A DNA stretch of 64,000 nucleotides from Phellopilus nigrolimitatus (lineage: Eukaryota; Basidiomycota; Agaricomycetes; Hymenochaetales; Hymenochaetaceae), in NCBI GenBank assembly GCA_021029095.1, contig JAJOHG010000071.1, forward strand, positions 1-64,000, read 5' to 3'. This document shows positions 17,994-29,092 of the stretch, piece by piece. Each line of letters opens with the position of its first letter. The stretch's first letter is position 1. Position numbers and translations under genes: made by a program. The notes below the pieces were generated by a model. The model saw nothing but the letters and a program-made list of their open reading frames with translations. It made no database searches and was not told the origin of the DNA.

Positions 17994-19880
17994 TCAACGT
18001 CGAACACTGCGAATGCCGCATCGCCGTGTGCGAGCAGCAGGAACGCCACCGCCCCGCGGCCGCCCTACCTCGAATGCAGTCGGGCGGCGAGTATGGGAGC
18101 GCGGAGATGGGCATGGGTGATGTGGGCTGCGCAGTGTGGTGCTGCGTTCGTATGCACTGGTGAACTGCTGGCGGCGCGTGCTAGACAACCTGTCGCTGCC
18201 CAGTACGTTCATAGCATGATGGAAGCCATGCGAGCGACACGTTGCTGCTGCTGCAGGCTCGCGCTCCGCATCGTGTGCTTGTGTCTGGCGTGCCTGAACA
18301 GATTGCAATAGCATCGCACGCTGCAGCGCAATTTCGTTTCTCTGCGAGCTACGTCTGGTCCACGCTGACTCGTACGTACGTGTATCTTGACGCGCAACTC
18401 CTCGGATCCGAATAACCTGCTTTCTGCACTCTCCAATTCTCTCTCGGGAGCAATCGAAAAAAGATGGTCGAACCGCAGCGGCAGCAGCGATGGTGGCCGG
18501 GAGGTGCCTCTCGCAGTCGCACTCCGCTGTGTCTGTCCAGTACCATTTCCCGCCTCTTGTTCAGGACGCCAGCCCCAGATCCTCGGCCGCGAATCATCTA
18601 ATGATGGAAGGTCGTGAAAGTCGAAATCCTCAGGCATGCGCGCGGACGAAGCTGCAGTGTCTACACTCTCCGCAGGGTGTTGCAAGGACTGAACATCGGT
18701 GTCTGCTGAGAAGCGATTTGGGTAGAGCAGCTGCAGTAAATCGCGTCCCGGGCTTGTCGAGCTGCGCGCAGGGAGGGTCGGTGGGGGCGGCGACCTGCGC
18801 ATGTCTCTAACGAGGCCATAAGATAGTCCAGGGTCAAGGCTCTCACCAGGAGAGAACAGCGTCGGAGAGTCCAAGCGTGCCCTCGATTGTGTGCTCTCCG
18901 CGAGCCCCGAAAGTAACCTGAGACGCCGCTTCCTCAGCAGCGCAGGCGACGTGTGGGCGCTCGCATGTCGCGCCAGCCCTGATCCTGGTCCCAATCTGTA
19001 CGGCGCCGATGCGAAGAACGCAGCGGCTTCGGTGGACGACGTCGTCGCATTGCTTGCAGAAGCGGACCCCTCCGACTCCTGTGCCAGGTACCTCTGCACC
19101 GTCTGCGCGTTTGCCGGCGGATCGCTGTCGTAAATCGACCGCCAGTTCCTGGGAGGCACGGGGGTACGCATAGTCGTCATGTCCGAACGACGCTCGTAAT
19201 AAGAACGCGGACGGATGGGCAGGCGGCTAAACTCGCGAAGTTCACTAAGCCTCGGGCGCACTGTCGGCACACTCGGGACATTTGTGCGCTCCCGCTCCCG
19301 CTCCCACTCTCAACTGTGGTCCCTTTCTATCTCTCGGTCCCTTTCACAATCCTGGCTCTGGAGGTTCATAAGCGACGACATCAGGCTGCTCGTCGCGTTC
19401 CTGATCTCCTCGTTGTCCATGATTGAGCGTCCATCCGGGCTCGGCCTGTGGAGATCAGCGATGGAGATTGGTGGTAGGTCCATAAGCTGTAAGAGGGGTG
19501 AGGGCAGCGAACGCTCCGCCGCCTCCTGTCGGCGCTCGACATACGGCATCTGCTCCTCGCGCCGGTAGTGTGTTTGGTGCTGCGCATACGAGCCCGAGCG
19601 CTCAAACTCCAGCATGGACATCGGGCGCGAATCCATACGCATACCTGTACACAAACGAAAATACGGGAAAAAGTCAGTTTAAGTCCTCGAGAAGGAATTT
19701 ATTATCCTTACCTCTCGACCGCAGCCCCACGACCGACATAGACGGGGAAATCGCGCTCCCGTTCGCGTTCGTGGCGCTAGCTGAACGTGCTCTTGACATC
19801 TGAATGTGTTCTTGACATTGCCATTTTTGCTGCTGCTGATGAGCAGCGGCAGATTCGGGTGAAGGAGACTCGTGGACATT
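17994..19880 (-). pseudogene. captured gene of unknown function inside hAT B3
   Basis: Minus strand. The first exon ends at SVVGLRSRG, followed by a GTAAGG donor near 19711 and a TGTACAG acceptor near 19643. The next exon begins MRMDSRPMSMLEFERSGS and runs to about 18380, where a GT-rich donor-like site suggests another intron. A Gln-rich segment (SVQARQTQAHDAEREPAAAA) in a second frame follows, to 17994. The large exon is Ser/Arg-rich and disordered-looking, with an ELREFSRLPIRPRSYYERR block. A single TGA at 19310-19312, flanked by an otherwise continuous frame, looks like a decayed CGA. Retained introns mean DNA-level capture. Family not recognised. Confidence 0.6.
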
Positions 19881-19966
19881 ACCCACGGGTAATGAAAAAT
19901 CGAGAAATCTCAACCCGGACCCGCAAAAAACCGTTTCCCACGGATCACCCGTGAACGGGTGATCCG

Positions 19967-20882
19967 CACTTCAGGCACCCCCCTAGAGTAGACCTATTAG
20001 GCCAATCCTACCTATAGGAGGGTTCACTCTATTAGGTCCCTGTTTCCTATAGTCGATGGGAATTCCCAAAGTGTATGGGAATTCCCAACCTTGGGAACTC
20101 CCATCTTGGGAGTTCCCAAGAAACTGAAAAAATTATTTATGCCACCAACAAGAGTCGAACAGCTGACCTTTCAAATACTAAATTTAATCACATCACTGTT
20201 AACTGAACTACTATACTATAATAACTTTTTAAAAGATTGTCATACATATAGACATTGTACATATAGATTAAAGCTGAAATTGGCTGACTTACTAAATTCA
20301 TCAACAGCTGAAGTTGCTTTCTCTATACTATGTGAGTTATAAGCATTGATACTATGGTATAATAAGAGGGTTGTCTTTACTGGGAAGACCTGATTAGTAC
20401 ACATACACTTGGCAAGGTACATTCACACTTATAATAATTGCTTTTGTAGAAAGCAGTAGTACTGTAAGACCAAATCAGAGCACTAGATTAACTCCCTAAT
20501 AGAAAAAGAAAAGGTACAGGACATTCAAGTCCCTATGACAGCAGATACTTTGGTGAAGTCAAATTAATTGAGCCTTATTTTTGGCATGTAGAGAGCTTAT
20601 ATATATGCTAACATATGAGAACTTTATAAGTTCTTGTAATTCAGTTGGTATGGTGTCAATATTTAGTGTAGTTTTGTAATCTGGAGGTCAGTAGTTCAAT
20701 TCACATTGGTGCCATAAATACATTTTTAGAAATTTAGGAACTATACGCTTGGGAATTCCCAAGCATATGGGAATTCCCATCAGCCCATGGGAAGCAGGTA
20801 GCTGTGGGGGACCTAATAGAGTGAACCCTCCTATGGGTAGGATATACCTAATAGGTCTACTCTAGGGGGGGGTGCCTGAGGT
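19967..20882. mobile_element. MITE with long TIRs and tRNA-like arms
   Basis: About 916 bp. The ends are CACTTCAGGCACCCCCC and its near-complement; inverted similarity extends over about 250 bp per arm. Target duplication is TGATCCG or GTGATCCG (7-8 bp), taken from the hAT right zone, where the uninterrupted sequence is known from B1. Both arms carry palindromic GGGAATTCCC motifs. Further in is a tRNA-like sequence, plus strand at 20631-20716 (box A-like TAATTCAGTTGG, box B-like AGTTCAATTC) and minus strand ending at 20138. There is no coding capacity. The duplication length suggests a hAT-type MITE. Confidence 0.75.
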
Positions 20883-20960
20883 GTGATCCGTGAATGCGGA
20901 TCTGCAGTCCGGGTCGGGTCACGGGTTTCCACGGGTTCTAAAGACTCGTGGTATGCCCTA

Positions 20961-21385
20961 GTTCATGGACCCCGAACCACCGTCGATCGCGATACATTGT
21001 TCGACGATCGCGTTGAAGCTTATATGCTTCTTCGCCGGGAGCTGGGTGGCGGATGGCGACAGATTGGCGCTGTCCGCTTCGCTCTTCCCACTGCTCTGCG
21101 CGTCGCTCGTGCCACTGTCTGCACTCTCCAATGGCGGTGGCAGTAGACGGCCAGCGAACACACCCAAGCCAGTGCTAGCTTCGCTAGATGTTGGCCAGTA
21201 CGGAATCGGACCCTGTACCGGCATCGTTTGGTTAGGCGCGCCGACAGCGCTACATGCCATCTCGACGAGATTGTTTGATGCACCCGTGCGCTGGCTTGCG
21301 TTCAGATTGCTTTCAGGTTGGCGATCCGCCACCTGGTGCGCGACGCGCGGTGGAGAGACCTTTGCCTTCTTACCCCGGCCGAAAC
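20961..21385 (-). pseudogene. Reg1/Hex2-like PP1 regulatory subunit, middle piece with RVxF motif
   Basis: A minus-strand open frame ending in KKHISFNAIVEQCIAIDGG. KHISF matches the RVxF phosphatase-1 docking consensus, and the following NxxVEQCIA stretch is diagnostic of Reg1 proteins. In yeast Reg1 the equivalent phenylalanine is needed for Glc7 binding (family knowledge). Upstream are a basic GRGKKAKVSPP stretch and a Ser/Thr/Pro-rich linker. The piece is bounded by the copia 5' LTR (GAAAC at 21381-21385) and the hAT B3 right end, and is collinear with the pieces at 28265 and 17733. Confidence 0.8.
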
Positions 21386-21663
21386 TATTGGATATAGTAT
21401 GATCTTGGACACTTTATTTCCTTTTATTATTTTGCGTACCAGGTGACTTGAACTCCTGACTTGTTGTTCTGCGTCACCTGACATGTTGATGTATTATGTA
21501 ATGCTTCCCTTGAAACGGCAGAGTCCATGGATGGTGCTCTCTATCTTTTGCACTCATCCATTGGACTCAGGCATGTTTAGTTTCTCTAATACATTATCTT
21601 TTGCACTCATCCATTGGACTCAGGTCACTGTCTGTGTTTGTTGTGAGACCACTCCGCCTCACA
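21386..21663 (+). repeat. copia A 5' LTR
   Basis: 278 bp, from TATTGGATATAG to CGCCTCACA. The first two bases are TA instead of the usual TG in every copy here; the related TRIM-like element has TG. A 26-bp unit is directly repeated near the 3' end (TTTTGCACTCATCCATTGG...), about 53 bp apart. Confidence 0.9.
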
Positions 21664-21680
21664 GGTTATGAGCCTTGCGC
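21664..21680 (+). promoter_or_regulatory. copia primer-binding site (half-tRNA-Met type)
   Basis: GGTTATGAGCCTTGCG directly follows the 5' LTR. Its first 11 bases are complementary to the anticodon stem-loop of a methionine tRNA (GGCTCATAACC, anticodon CAT). This is the same arrangement as Drosophila copia, which primes from a tRNA-iMet half-molecule. Confidence 0.75.
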
Positions 21681-22662
21681 TGTAACTTCACAACAACGTT
21701 CAGTACATCGTCGACAACATCCTCCTTGATTTTCGTTCAAATCGGAGTTGATCTGGTCCCTCTTAAAGAGTTTCTGTCAACTGCAAAGTTCTGGCTGTTC
21801 GGATTGGGCTGTAATTGCAGGGTTGGATTCTGTGGTGTGTCCGTCGTCTTTGTGTCGATTTTTGTGCCGCCATTCGCACTTGCTGGCACTCTACACCCCT
21901 CTGCTTCGACATCTATCCTTATCATCCTCTCATCTGCACTCTCTGCTTTTCGTCTCATCGCGCAAAATCGGCTCGACGGATCGTGCTGAAACTTCGCACG
22001 TCGTCTCGTCACTCTGGTCCAACTCGTCGTACCAACTTGTGGCCGATTCGACTTCGATTTGAGGGTGCTGCATCGATTTCGACTTTTGCAGTCTCTATCT
22101 GTCTGTTTGTCTGCTCCCTGCATCGTTTCTGCATAGCGGACTCAGTTCTTGCCCGATCGCTCTGCGATTTTACACACGTGCTCGTGTTCACGTCGTCTCG
22201 GTGTGTGTTGATTTGCGTCTCAATCGCTCCACCCGTTCCCTCTGTGTCGCGTTTTTGCGCGGTTTGCCAGCTCTGGTACCTGACAGTTCAGACCCATTTC
22301 ATTCCATTTGGTTGTTGTTGGATCAGATAGTCTATTGGTTGTGAAGCTCGACTGCAGGGCCTTAGTTTGCCCTTTGTGACGCTTTTCTAAGTGTTTACTT
22401 AAGCCTAGAGCCTCTCTCAACCAGCGGTGCCTGCGGAGTCTTAACAGACTGACAGACCAGCACTGTCTTGCGACGATTCTGTGTATACATCGATCATTTT
22501 GGGTGTTTGGAATCTGTTTGGCTTGTATTGACCTGATATCTGCAAATCGCGTAATTCGGCTTGTACACGTTTTTGGCCATCACGCACCAACCGCTTGTCC
22601 GATTGATCCCCAACTTCGCACTCTTACTCGCACCACCATCGTCTACCATCGCTCTCCTCGTC

Positions 22663-25600
22663 ATGTCCGCATCTACCACCTCCGACTCGCAATCGACATT
22701 TTCCTTCGCTAAGCTCAACAATAGCAACTATGCGACATGGAGACTCGAAATGCGAGCTGCCCTCCAGGCCAAAACTCTCTGGCGCATCGCTTCTGGCATT
22801 GTGACCAAACCGTCAAAGGCAGAGGAGCAGGAGGCATGGGAGGAGAAATCGGAGCAAGCAGCTGGCTTTATCTACGGAAAACTCGAGCATGGCATGCAGA
22901 TCCTGGTTCAGGACGATTTGGGTAACCCAGTGGAGATGCTGAAGAAGCTGAAGGAGCTCAACCAGCAGGACAATGCGGCATCGCGTTTTATTGCCTATGA
23001 CGAGTTCTTCAGCATTGCCAAAGCTGAGGACGAGTCGCTTACTGCACTCACTGCTCGCGTTGAGGAGTCGTTGCACAAGCTCAGGAATGCGCGCAGCTCC
23101 AAGCTCACCCTTGTCCAGTTTGAGGATGAGCTTGCGTCCATGTGTCTTATTCGCGCCCTCCCAGACGAGTACAAAGCCTTCCGATCTGCCCTACTGCTTA
23201 TGCCTACCTTCACCCTCGAGACGGTCAAGAAAGCGTTCTTGCAGGAGCAGAAAGCCAGTGGCCCTCGTGCTGCAGACTCTGCACTCGCTCTCAAGGCCTC
23301 TGCTCCACCCTCCAAATCGACTTCATTGTCCTCCTCCTCGTCTCAGCCTCTTGTCTGCGATTTTTGCGGCATGAAGAACCACCTTGAAGCAACTTGCTAC
23401 AAGCGTCGTGATGCGATGAAGGAGTTGAAGGACAAGAAGAAGAGGGGAGGCAAGGCAAAGGCAAATGCGGCGCAGGAGGACACAGAGTCGACTCAGTCTG
23501 CTGAGTTTGCTGGCAATGCAAGTACCCATGACTTCACCAATCCCAACTCGCCCCTCCTCTCTGATGCAGGATCTGACTGGATTGTTGATACAGGCGCCAC
23601 TTGCCACATGACACCTCACCGTCATTGGTTTAATCAATATACCCCTAATCGCACACCCATCCGCCTCGCCAACAACGACGTTATTTACTCAGTTGGAATG
23701 GGGACTGTCCGCTTTCAACCAGTGGTCAATGGAAAGAAGGGTCATCTGCTAGAGTTTGAGCGCGTTCTTCATGTACCAGATCTTCGAAACAATCTCCTCT
23801 CAGTCCTGTATTTAACTCGTGTCAAATCCTACATTGTCACCATCAAGTCTGATCAGATTCTTTTTCGTCGCAACGGCACTCTCCTCTTCACTGCTGCAAT
23901 CAACACCAACTATGCCGCGTTCCTCAATGGACAAGTTGTGCCCATGACTCAATTCTCTGGCATGGTTAGCACCTGTCCACTCGACTTAACACTCTGGCAT
24001 CGTCGTTTTGCGCACTTGAATCATGGGGATGTCAAGAGACTGATTGATCATGACATGGTTAAGGGGATCATTGTGAAGTCTATGGAGTTGCCTGACCCAA
24101 TCTGCGAGCCTTGCATTGCAGGCAAGCAGCATAGGTCGAATGTCTCAAGACTTGCATCTCATCGCTCTACTGGTCTGTTGCAGCTGGTCCACTCTGATGT
24201 GCATGGCCCTCTGCCAGTTCAAACTCGGCATGGCTATCGTTACTGGATCACATTCATTGATGATTTCAGTCGGCGTTGGGGAGTCATACCCCTTAAAAAG
24301 AAAAGCGATGCGTTTGACGCTTTCAAGCGCTACAAAGCACATGCAGAGAACCAGCTCAACCTGAAGATCAAAGCGACGCGCGATGACAAGGGAGGAGAAT
24401 ACATGCCCAAGGCATGGGAGCAATTCTGCATTTCTGAAGGGATTCACCGGCAACACACTGTTCGTGATGAACCCCACCAGAATGGAGTAGCTGAGCGAGC
24501 TAATCGCACTTTGGCTGAGGGCATTACCACTATGCTGAACGAAGCACACCTACCTGCCAGTTTCTGGTGGGACACGGTCAATGCTTTTGTTCATGTGCAT
24601 AATCGCTCTCTTACTTCTGCTGTCCAGGGCAAGACGCCCTATGAGCTGTGGCACAATTCCAAACCGGATGTGTCGCATTTTCGAGTATTTGGCTGCACCT
24701 CCTATGTGCATGTCAAGAAAGATATGCGCAAACAGCTCCAGTCACACACGCAAAAATGCTCCTTCATTGGTTACCCTGAGAACTACAAAGGCTGGATATT
24801 CTGGAACTCCATAACGCGCAAAGAGGTCATTAGTGACTCTGCTCAGTTTGATGAGCGCGTGTTCCCTGGAAATACCAGGTCTCCTGTCGGTTTAAGGGTT
24901 CCAACTCCTCCAGAGGCTACAGCTGTGCCGGAACAGGGGGGAGATGGCGATGTGGATGATGTTCCGCCACTTCTTCTCCCTACTAATCCACCAGCTCCTC
25001 CTCCTCGTCCTGCCACTCCTCCTCCTCGTCCCCCACCAGCTCCAGTTACTCCTCCCTTTCGTCCTGCACCACCTCCGGTGACTCCAACTCGGCCTGCTGT
25101 AAAGCGCGAGCGAGCACCATCTGATGTCCCTCCTGACCCTCCTGTGTCTTCTCCTTCTGCTCACCCTCCACCTGCGAAATGACCCAAGGAACCTCCTGCT
25201 CCCACTACTGCACCTGAGTCTACTCCTGCACCTGAAGTACCTTCTTGGCCTTCAACGTCTTGGCGCCCTCAGCCGCGTCCCATGCATGGGTACAGAGATG
25301 CAGTGATTAATCCACTTGCAGATTATCCAGGTCGTCGCATTCCTAGGGCTCCAGCTGCACCAGCACCAGCAGCAGCACCTACACCCGAGCCTGTGATTGA
25401 GCACAGTGATGAGCTAGACATCATGTCTGAGGATGAGATGCAGGCTGAGGCGCTTATGTTTGCTGGGCTTATGGACTTTGGGGCAAATGCGGCACTTGAG
25501 GACTGCTACATCAGTTTTGAGGACGCACACAATCATGTGTTGAAGTCTACAAACTGTTTTGAGCATGTCTTCTCTGCGGAGGTGCGCACCCAGTATGATC

Positions 25601-27958
25601 CTGAGCCAGTACACTGGAGAGACATCAAAGGACGTCCTGACGCTTCCCTTTGGGAACAGGCTGCAATGGACGAGTTTATCAGTCTTGTTGAGAATGGCAC
25701 CTTCACCCCAGTCAGACTTCCTTCTGGTCGCAAGACCATTGGCTGTCGGTGGGTGTTCAAACTCAAGCGCAAGGCAGATGGCTCAGTGGACAGGCACAAG
25801 GCGCGATTGGTGGCAAAGGGTTACTCACAGCGCCCTGGCTTAGAGTTTGCACAGGTGTTTGCTCCTACTGCCAAATGGGCTGCACTTCGCGCTATACTGG
25901 CCTTGGCTGCAATTGAGGACCTGGAGTTGTTCAGCATTGACATCTCCACTGCGTTCCTCAATGGTGACCTGGATCATGACGTCTACATGGATCAACCAGA
26001 AGGGTTTGAGGAGTACTATGGCGCCGGTTTTGTGCTTAAGCTTGCTAAGGCGATCTATGGCTTGAAGCAGGCTGGACGCCAATGGCACAAGAAACTCGAC
26101 TCTGTGTTGAAGGGCATGAGTTTCTCTTTGGTTCGCTGCGACAACAGCATTTGGGTCTACAGACGCGACGATGTGCGCATCATCATTCCAGTCTATGTGG
26201 ATGACATGACCATTGCTGCAAAGTCAAAGGAGCAATTCTTGTTTGTCAAGCACGAACTTGAAAAGCATTTCAAACTGCGCGACCTCGGCCCTACCTCCTT
26301 CCTGCTTGGTGTCCATATTGAGAGAGACCGCTCAATACGATCCTTATCCCTTTCTCAGCGCCAGTACATCACTGACTTGCTTGAGCGTTTTGAAATGGCT
26401 GGATGCAGCGAGGTTTCCACTCCACTACCAGAAGGTCATCGTCTCAGCAAGTCCATGGGTCCCCTCACTCCAGAAGAGATCGCATTCATGAAGACTGTCC
26501 CCTACAGGCAGCTGATTGGTGCACTCATGTATCTGGCTGTGGCAACGCGTCCTGATATCTCATATGCGGTTGGACTTCTTGCGCGCTTCAGTTCCAATCC
26601 TGGTCCTGCTCACTGGAAGGCTGCTAAGCACTTGTGTCGTTACGAGCCCTGACTTTAGGAAGGATCGTCCTACTAACTGGTCATTATCTTTGTGCTTGCA
26701 TATATTTGGTCCCAGCTGGTGGCAATACAAAAAGTGTACAAAATTTGCGTTACCCGAGTGTACTTTGGTATCGGCGCCCGTGCCACAACCACTACAAAAC
26801 TCAAACTTGTTACCAAATTAGGAAAATCCCCCATGCTCAGCACCATTCTCATTTGTATTTTCAGCATAGTAATTCTTCTACTGCACGTAAAATCATGATT
26901 TCTTTTGCATTATGCAGCGCCTCGCAATACCTACACAATTATGTAACATAGTAGATGGGTTTGGGGGCTGAAAAATAACCCCTGAGACGATTTGTCCTGA
27001 GCTTATCCAGCCTGCAGACTTTCCAGGCTGTATGCACCAAATTCGGAGAAATCCAAGCCGGTACACTTCTGTGCGGATGGTACTGTCTGAAAGGTCTACT
27101 TCAGGCCTTCCAGATGGTGTATCTATCTTTCCCATCCGTTTGGTATTCAGCTCAGAATGTGTAGCCCTGGACCGTACAATCATTTTTATTGTAATATCAT
27201 TGCAATCGGACCAGAACTCACTTCTCTATCAGCAAATTACTATAAACCAAAATTTGAAGTATAGGTTATGTAGATGTCTCATCCTTTTGTTTGAAAATCA
27301 CAACACTCTTTTACATGGGCTACCAACCAGGATTGTAACCTGCGATGCGAAGCAGTGGCCACTACCCAAGTTGATTACATCAGCTAACCTGGGCTCGTAA
27401 CCTGCCATGCGAAGCAGTGGCCACTACCCAAGTTATCTTCAGGGTACCAAAGACATGAAGTTGACTTATGCGCCTGACAAGAACTCGTCTGAATTGTTCA
27501 CCACATTCACTGACGCGGACCATGGAGGGGATGAGGATGACAGGCGCTCTACAAGCGGCCTGGTGGTTAAGATGGGAACTGGTGCTATCAGCTGGGCTAG
27601 TTGACTTCAGACTATTGTCACTCTCTCTACCACTGAAGCGGAATACATCTCTGCTGTTCAGGGTGGTCAGGAGATTATGTGGTTGCGCAACTTGTTCTCT
27701 GAATTTGGCTATGAATTCAATGCGCCTTCCACACTCTATGTGGACAACCAATCTGCCCTTGCTGTTGCCAGGAACCCTGAACACCATGGACGGATGAAGC
27801 ACCTGGACTTGCGGCACTATTGGCTGCGCGATGTGGTTGAGTCGGGTCTTATTGACATTCGCTACCTCCCCACCAAGTCTATGCCGGCAGACATCATGAC
27901 CAAGGTGCTTGGACGCATAAAGGTGATTGAGATGCGTGGCATGCTGGGTCTTCTGTGA
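22663..27958 (+). pseudogene. copia A gag-pol polyprotein, disrupted
   Basis: Starts at ATG 22663; the frame upstream opens only at TTG. Order: Gag with CCHC knuckle (CDFCGMKNHLEATC, about residue 232), protease DTGA (309), integrase HHCC finger and D,D,E core (about 512, 574, 611), Pro-rich linker, RT (YVDDM), RNase H (TEAEY, VDNQSALA). Lesions: TGA at 25180-25182 (codon 840), a Helentron-like insertion at 26641-27433, and TGA at 27602-27604. Sister copies have CGA at both stop positions. Ignoring these, the frame is intact to the stop at 27956. Confidence 0.9.
26641..27433 (+). mobile_element. Helentron-like repeat (family A), copy 3
   Basis: 793 bp inserted in the copia RNase H coding region at GTCGT/TATC, with no target duplication (compare the uninterrupted copies at 36549 and 41648). 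The 5' end TACGAGCCCTGAC and subterminal GGGCTCGTAA (about 27388-27397) form an asymmetric inverted repeat, followed by the GCAGTGGCCACTAC palindrome and CCAAGT. The 3' terminus is present twice: a first copy at about 27330-27373 and the functional-looking one at 27389-27433. No ORF. Confidence 0.75.
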
Positions 27959-27986
27959 TTGACAGGCGTGTCAGATCAGGGGGGAG

Positions 27987-28264
27987 TATTGGATATAGTA
28001 TGATCTTGGACACTTTATTTCCTTTTATTATTTTGCGTACCAGGTGACTTGAACTCCTGACTTGTTGTTCTGCGTCACCTGACATGTTGATGTATTATGT
28101 AATGCTTCCCTTGAAGCGGCAGAGTCCATGGATGGTGCTCTCTATCTTTTGCACTCATCCATTGGACTCAGGCATGTTTAGTTTCTCTAATACATTATCT
28201 TTTGCACTCATCCATTGGACTCAGGTCACTGTCTGTGTTTGTTGTGAGACCACTCCGCCTCACA
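27987..28264 (+). repeat. copia A 3' LTR with polypurine tract
   Basis: 278 bp, nearly identical to the 5' LTR; GAAAC follows at 28265-28269. The purine run AGGGGGGAG lies directly upstream (about 27978-27986) and would prime plus-strand synthesis. Confidence 0.9.
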
Positions 28265-29030
28265 GAAACGCGGAAGAATGTCCGAGTGTGGAACATTGGC
28301 GGGCGGCCGCCGCTTCCGCCGAAGAAAGCACGGCGCTCGTGCATCGACTGGACATTGTCATCGTCCATCCCCACGTCAGCGTCCTCAATGCCCTCCTCGT
28401 CCCAATGCGAAGACACCGGGAGCGCGGTTGTAAGCATCTCGGTAATGCTGCGATGCTTGAGAATGGGCTTCATCGCGCTTTGGGACGGCTGAGATTCATG
28501 CGAGCCGTAGCGCGAGGCGGTTGGACGATACCTATCAAGGGTGACACTGCTCGATGGGGACGATATGCAAGTCACGCCTTTGCCCTTTGGGGACAAAGCA
28601 GCAGCATCGTCTTTGGATTGCTTATGTGTAGATCCATTGGGAGGAGTGGAGGGAGTGGGGGCCTTGGACGGCAGAGTCCAGTCGACTGCGGTGTGCAGGG
28701 GACCGTACAGCCATGTTAAACCCGAGTCCTTTAGCCTGTTATGAAAGGCGCAGTCAGCGATGAAGCGGGCTTCCCATTGAGAGCATCAACTTCGCGAAGC
28801 GTGATGCTAAAAGAGACAACTGGGGAAAATGAAATTGACGCGCACCAGCTGAGGGTCAACGGTCTTGAGCTTGTTGCACTGTTTCCACCAAGGAGGCGTT
28901 CTCGAGGCGGACGCCGTTTGCGATCTCGTTCTTCTGCTTAGTCATGTTGCGCCAGGAGTGCCAGACGTCCTCCTCTGCCCAGTCATGGCTGAGGTAGTTG
29001 ACCTGGCCGTTTATGCGTAAGTGTTCGGAG
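28265..29030 (-). pseudogene. Reg1/Hex2-like PP1 regulatory subunit, N-terminal piece
   Basis: Minus strand. It contains the AreA-like/DUF1752-type domain: VNYLSHDWAEEDVWHSWRN, then MTKQKNEIANGVRLENAS, then a shifted WWKQCNKLKTVDPQL. REVDALN, a second shift, ARFIADCAFHNRLKDSGL and TWLYGPLHTAVDW follow, and the piece ends with MKPILKHRSITEML and RRAFFGG...FFRV at the copia LTR. DUF1752 proteins include yeast Reg1. At least two single-base indels (near 28888 and 28790) show it is a pseudogene even without the insertions. The gene continues at 21385. Confidence 0.8.
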
Positions 29031-29092
29031 GTTTTTTTTTAATGTACACGAACTTACTGATAGGAGCCTTTTTTGTGCTGTGCAGCGGGCTC

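Larger units (their letters stand above)
17734..20960 (-). mobile_element. hAT-like element B3 with a captured gene, inserted in the Reg1-like gene
   Basis: 3,227 bp with perfect 18-bp TIRs (TAGGGCATACCACGAGTC) and an 8-bp target duplication GTTCATGG on both sides. Left terminal zone 17734-17903 and right terminal zone (about 19876-19966 plus 20883-20960) match B1. Between them lies about 1.97 kb of host-like coding sequence, and the right zone is split by a MITE. Removing B3 leaves one GTTCATGG and reconnects the Reg1-like reading frame. No transposase is encoded, so mobility needed an autonomous relative elsewhere. Confidence 0.85.
21386..28264 (+). mobile_element. full-length Ty1/copia element A
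   Basis: 6,879 bp including a 793-bp Helentron-like insertion. LTRs at 21386-21663 and 27987-28264 are flanked by the 5-bp target duplication GAAAC. It has the primer-binding site, a leader of about 1 kb, one gag-pol frame of 1,501 codons when the insertion is ignored, and a polypurine tract before the 3' LTR. Two CGA-to-TGA stops disable it. It inserted into the Reg1-like gene in the opposite orientation. It is the only copia copy here that keeps the complete leader. Confidence 0.95.

Noticed and set aside
20631..20716. Functional tRNA gene in the MITE arm
   Set aside because: The anticodon arm cannot be folded well, and the mirrored copy on the other arm is equally degenerate.
22561..22662. 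Copia gag start at 22561 and equivalents in other units
   Set aside because: That codon is TTG; the first ATG (MSASTTSDS) is 34 codons later and is conserved in all copies.
26641..27433. Canonical Helitron
   Set aside because: Ends are not TC...CTRR and insertion is not consistently between A and T; Helentron-type features fit better.
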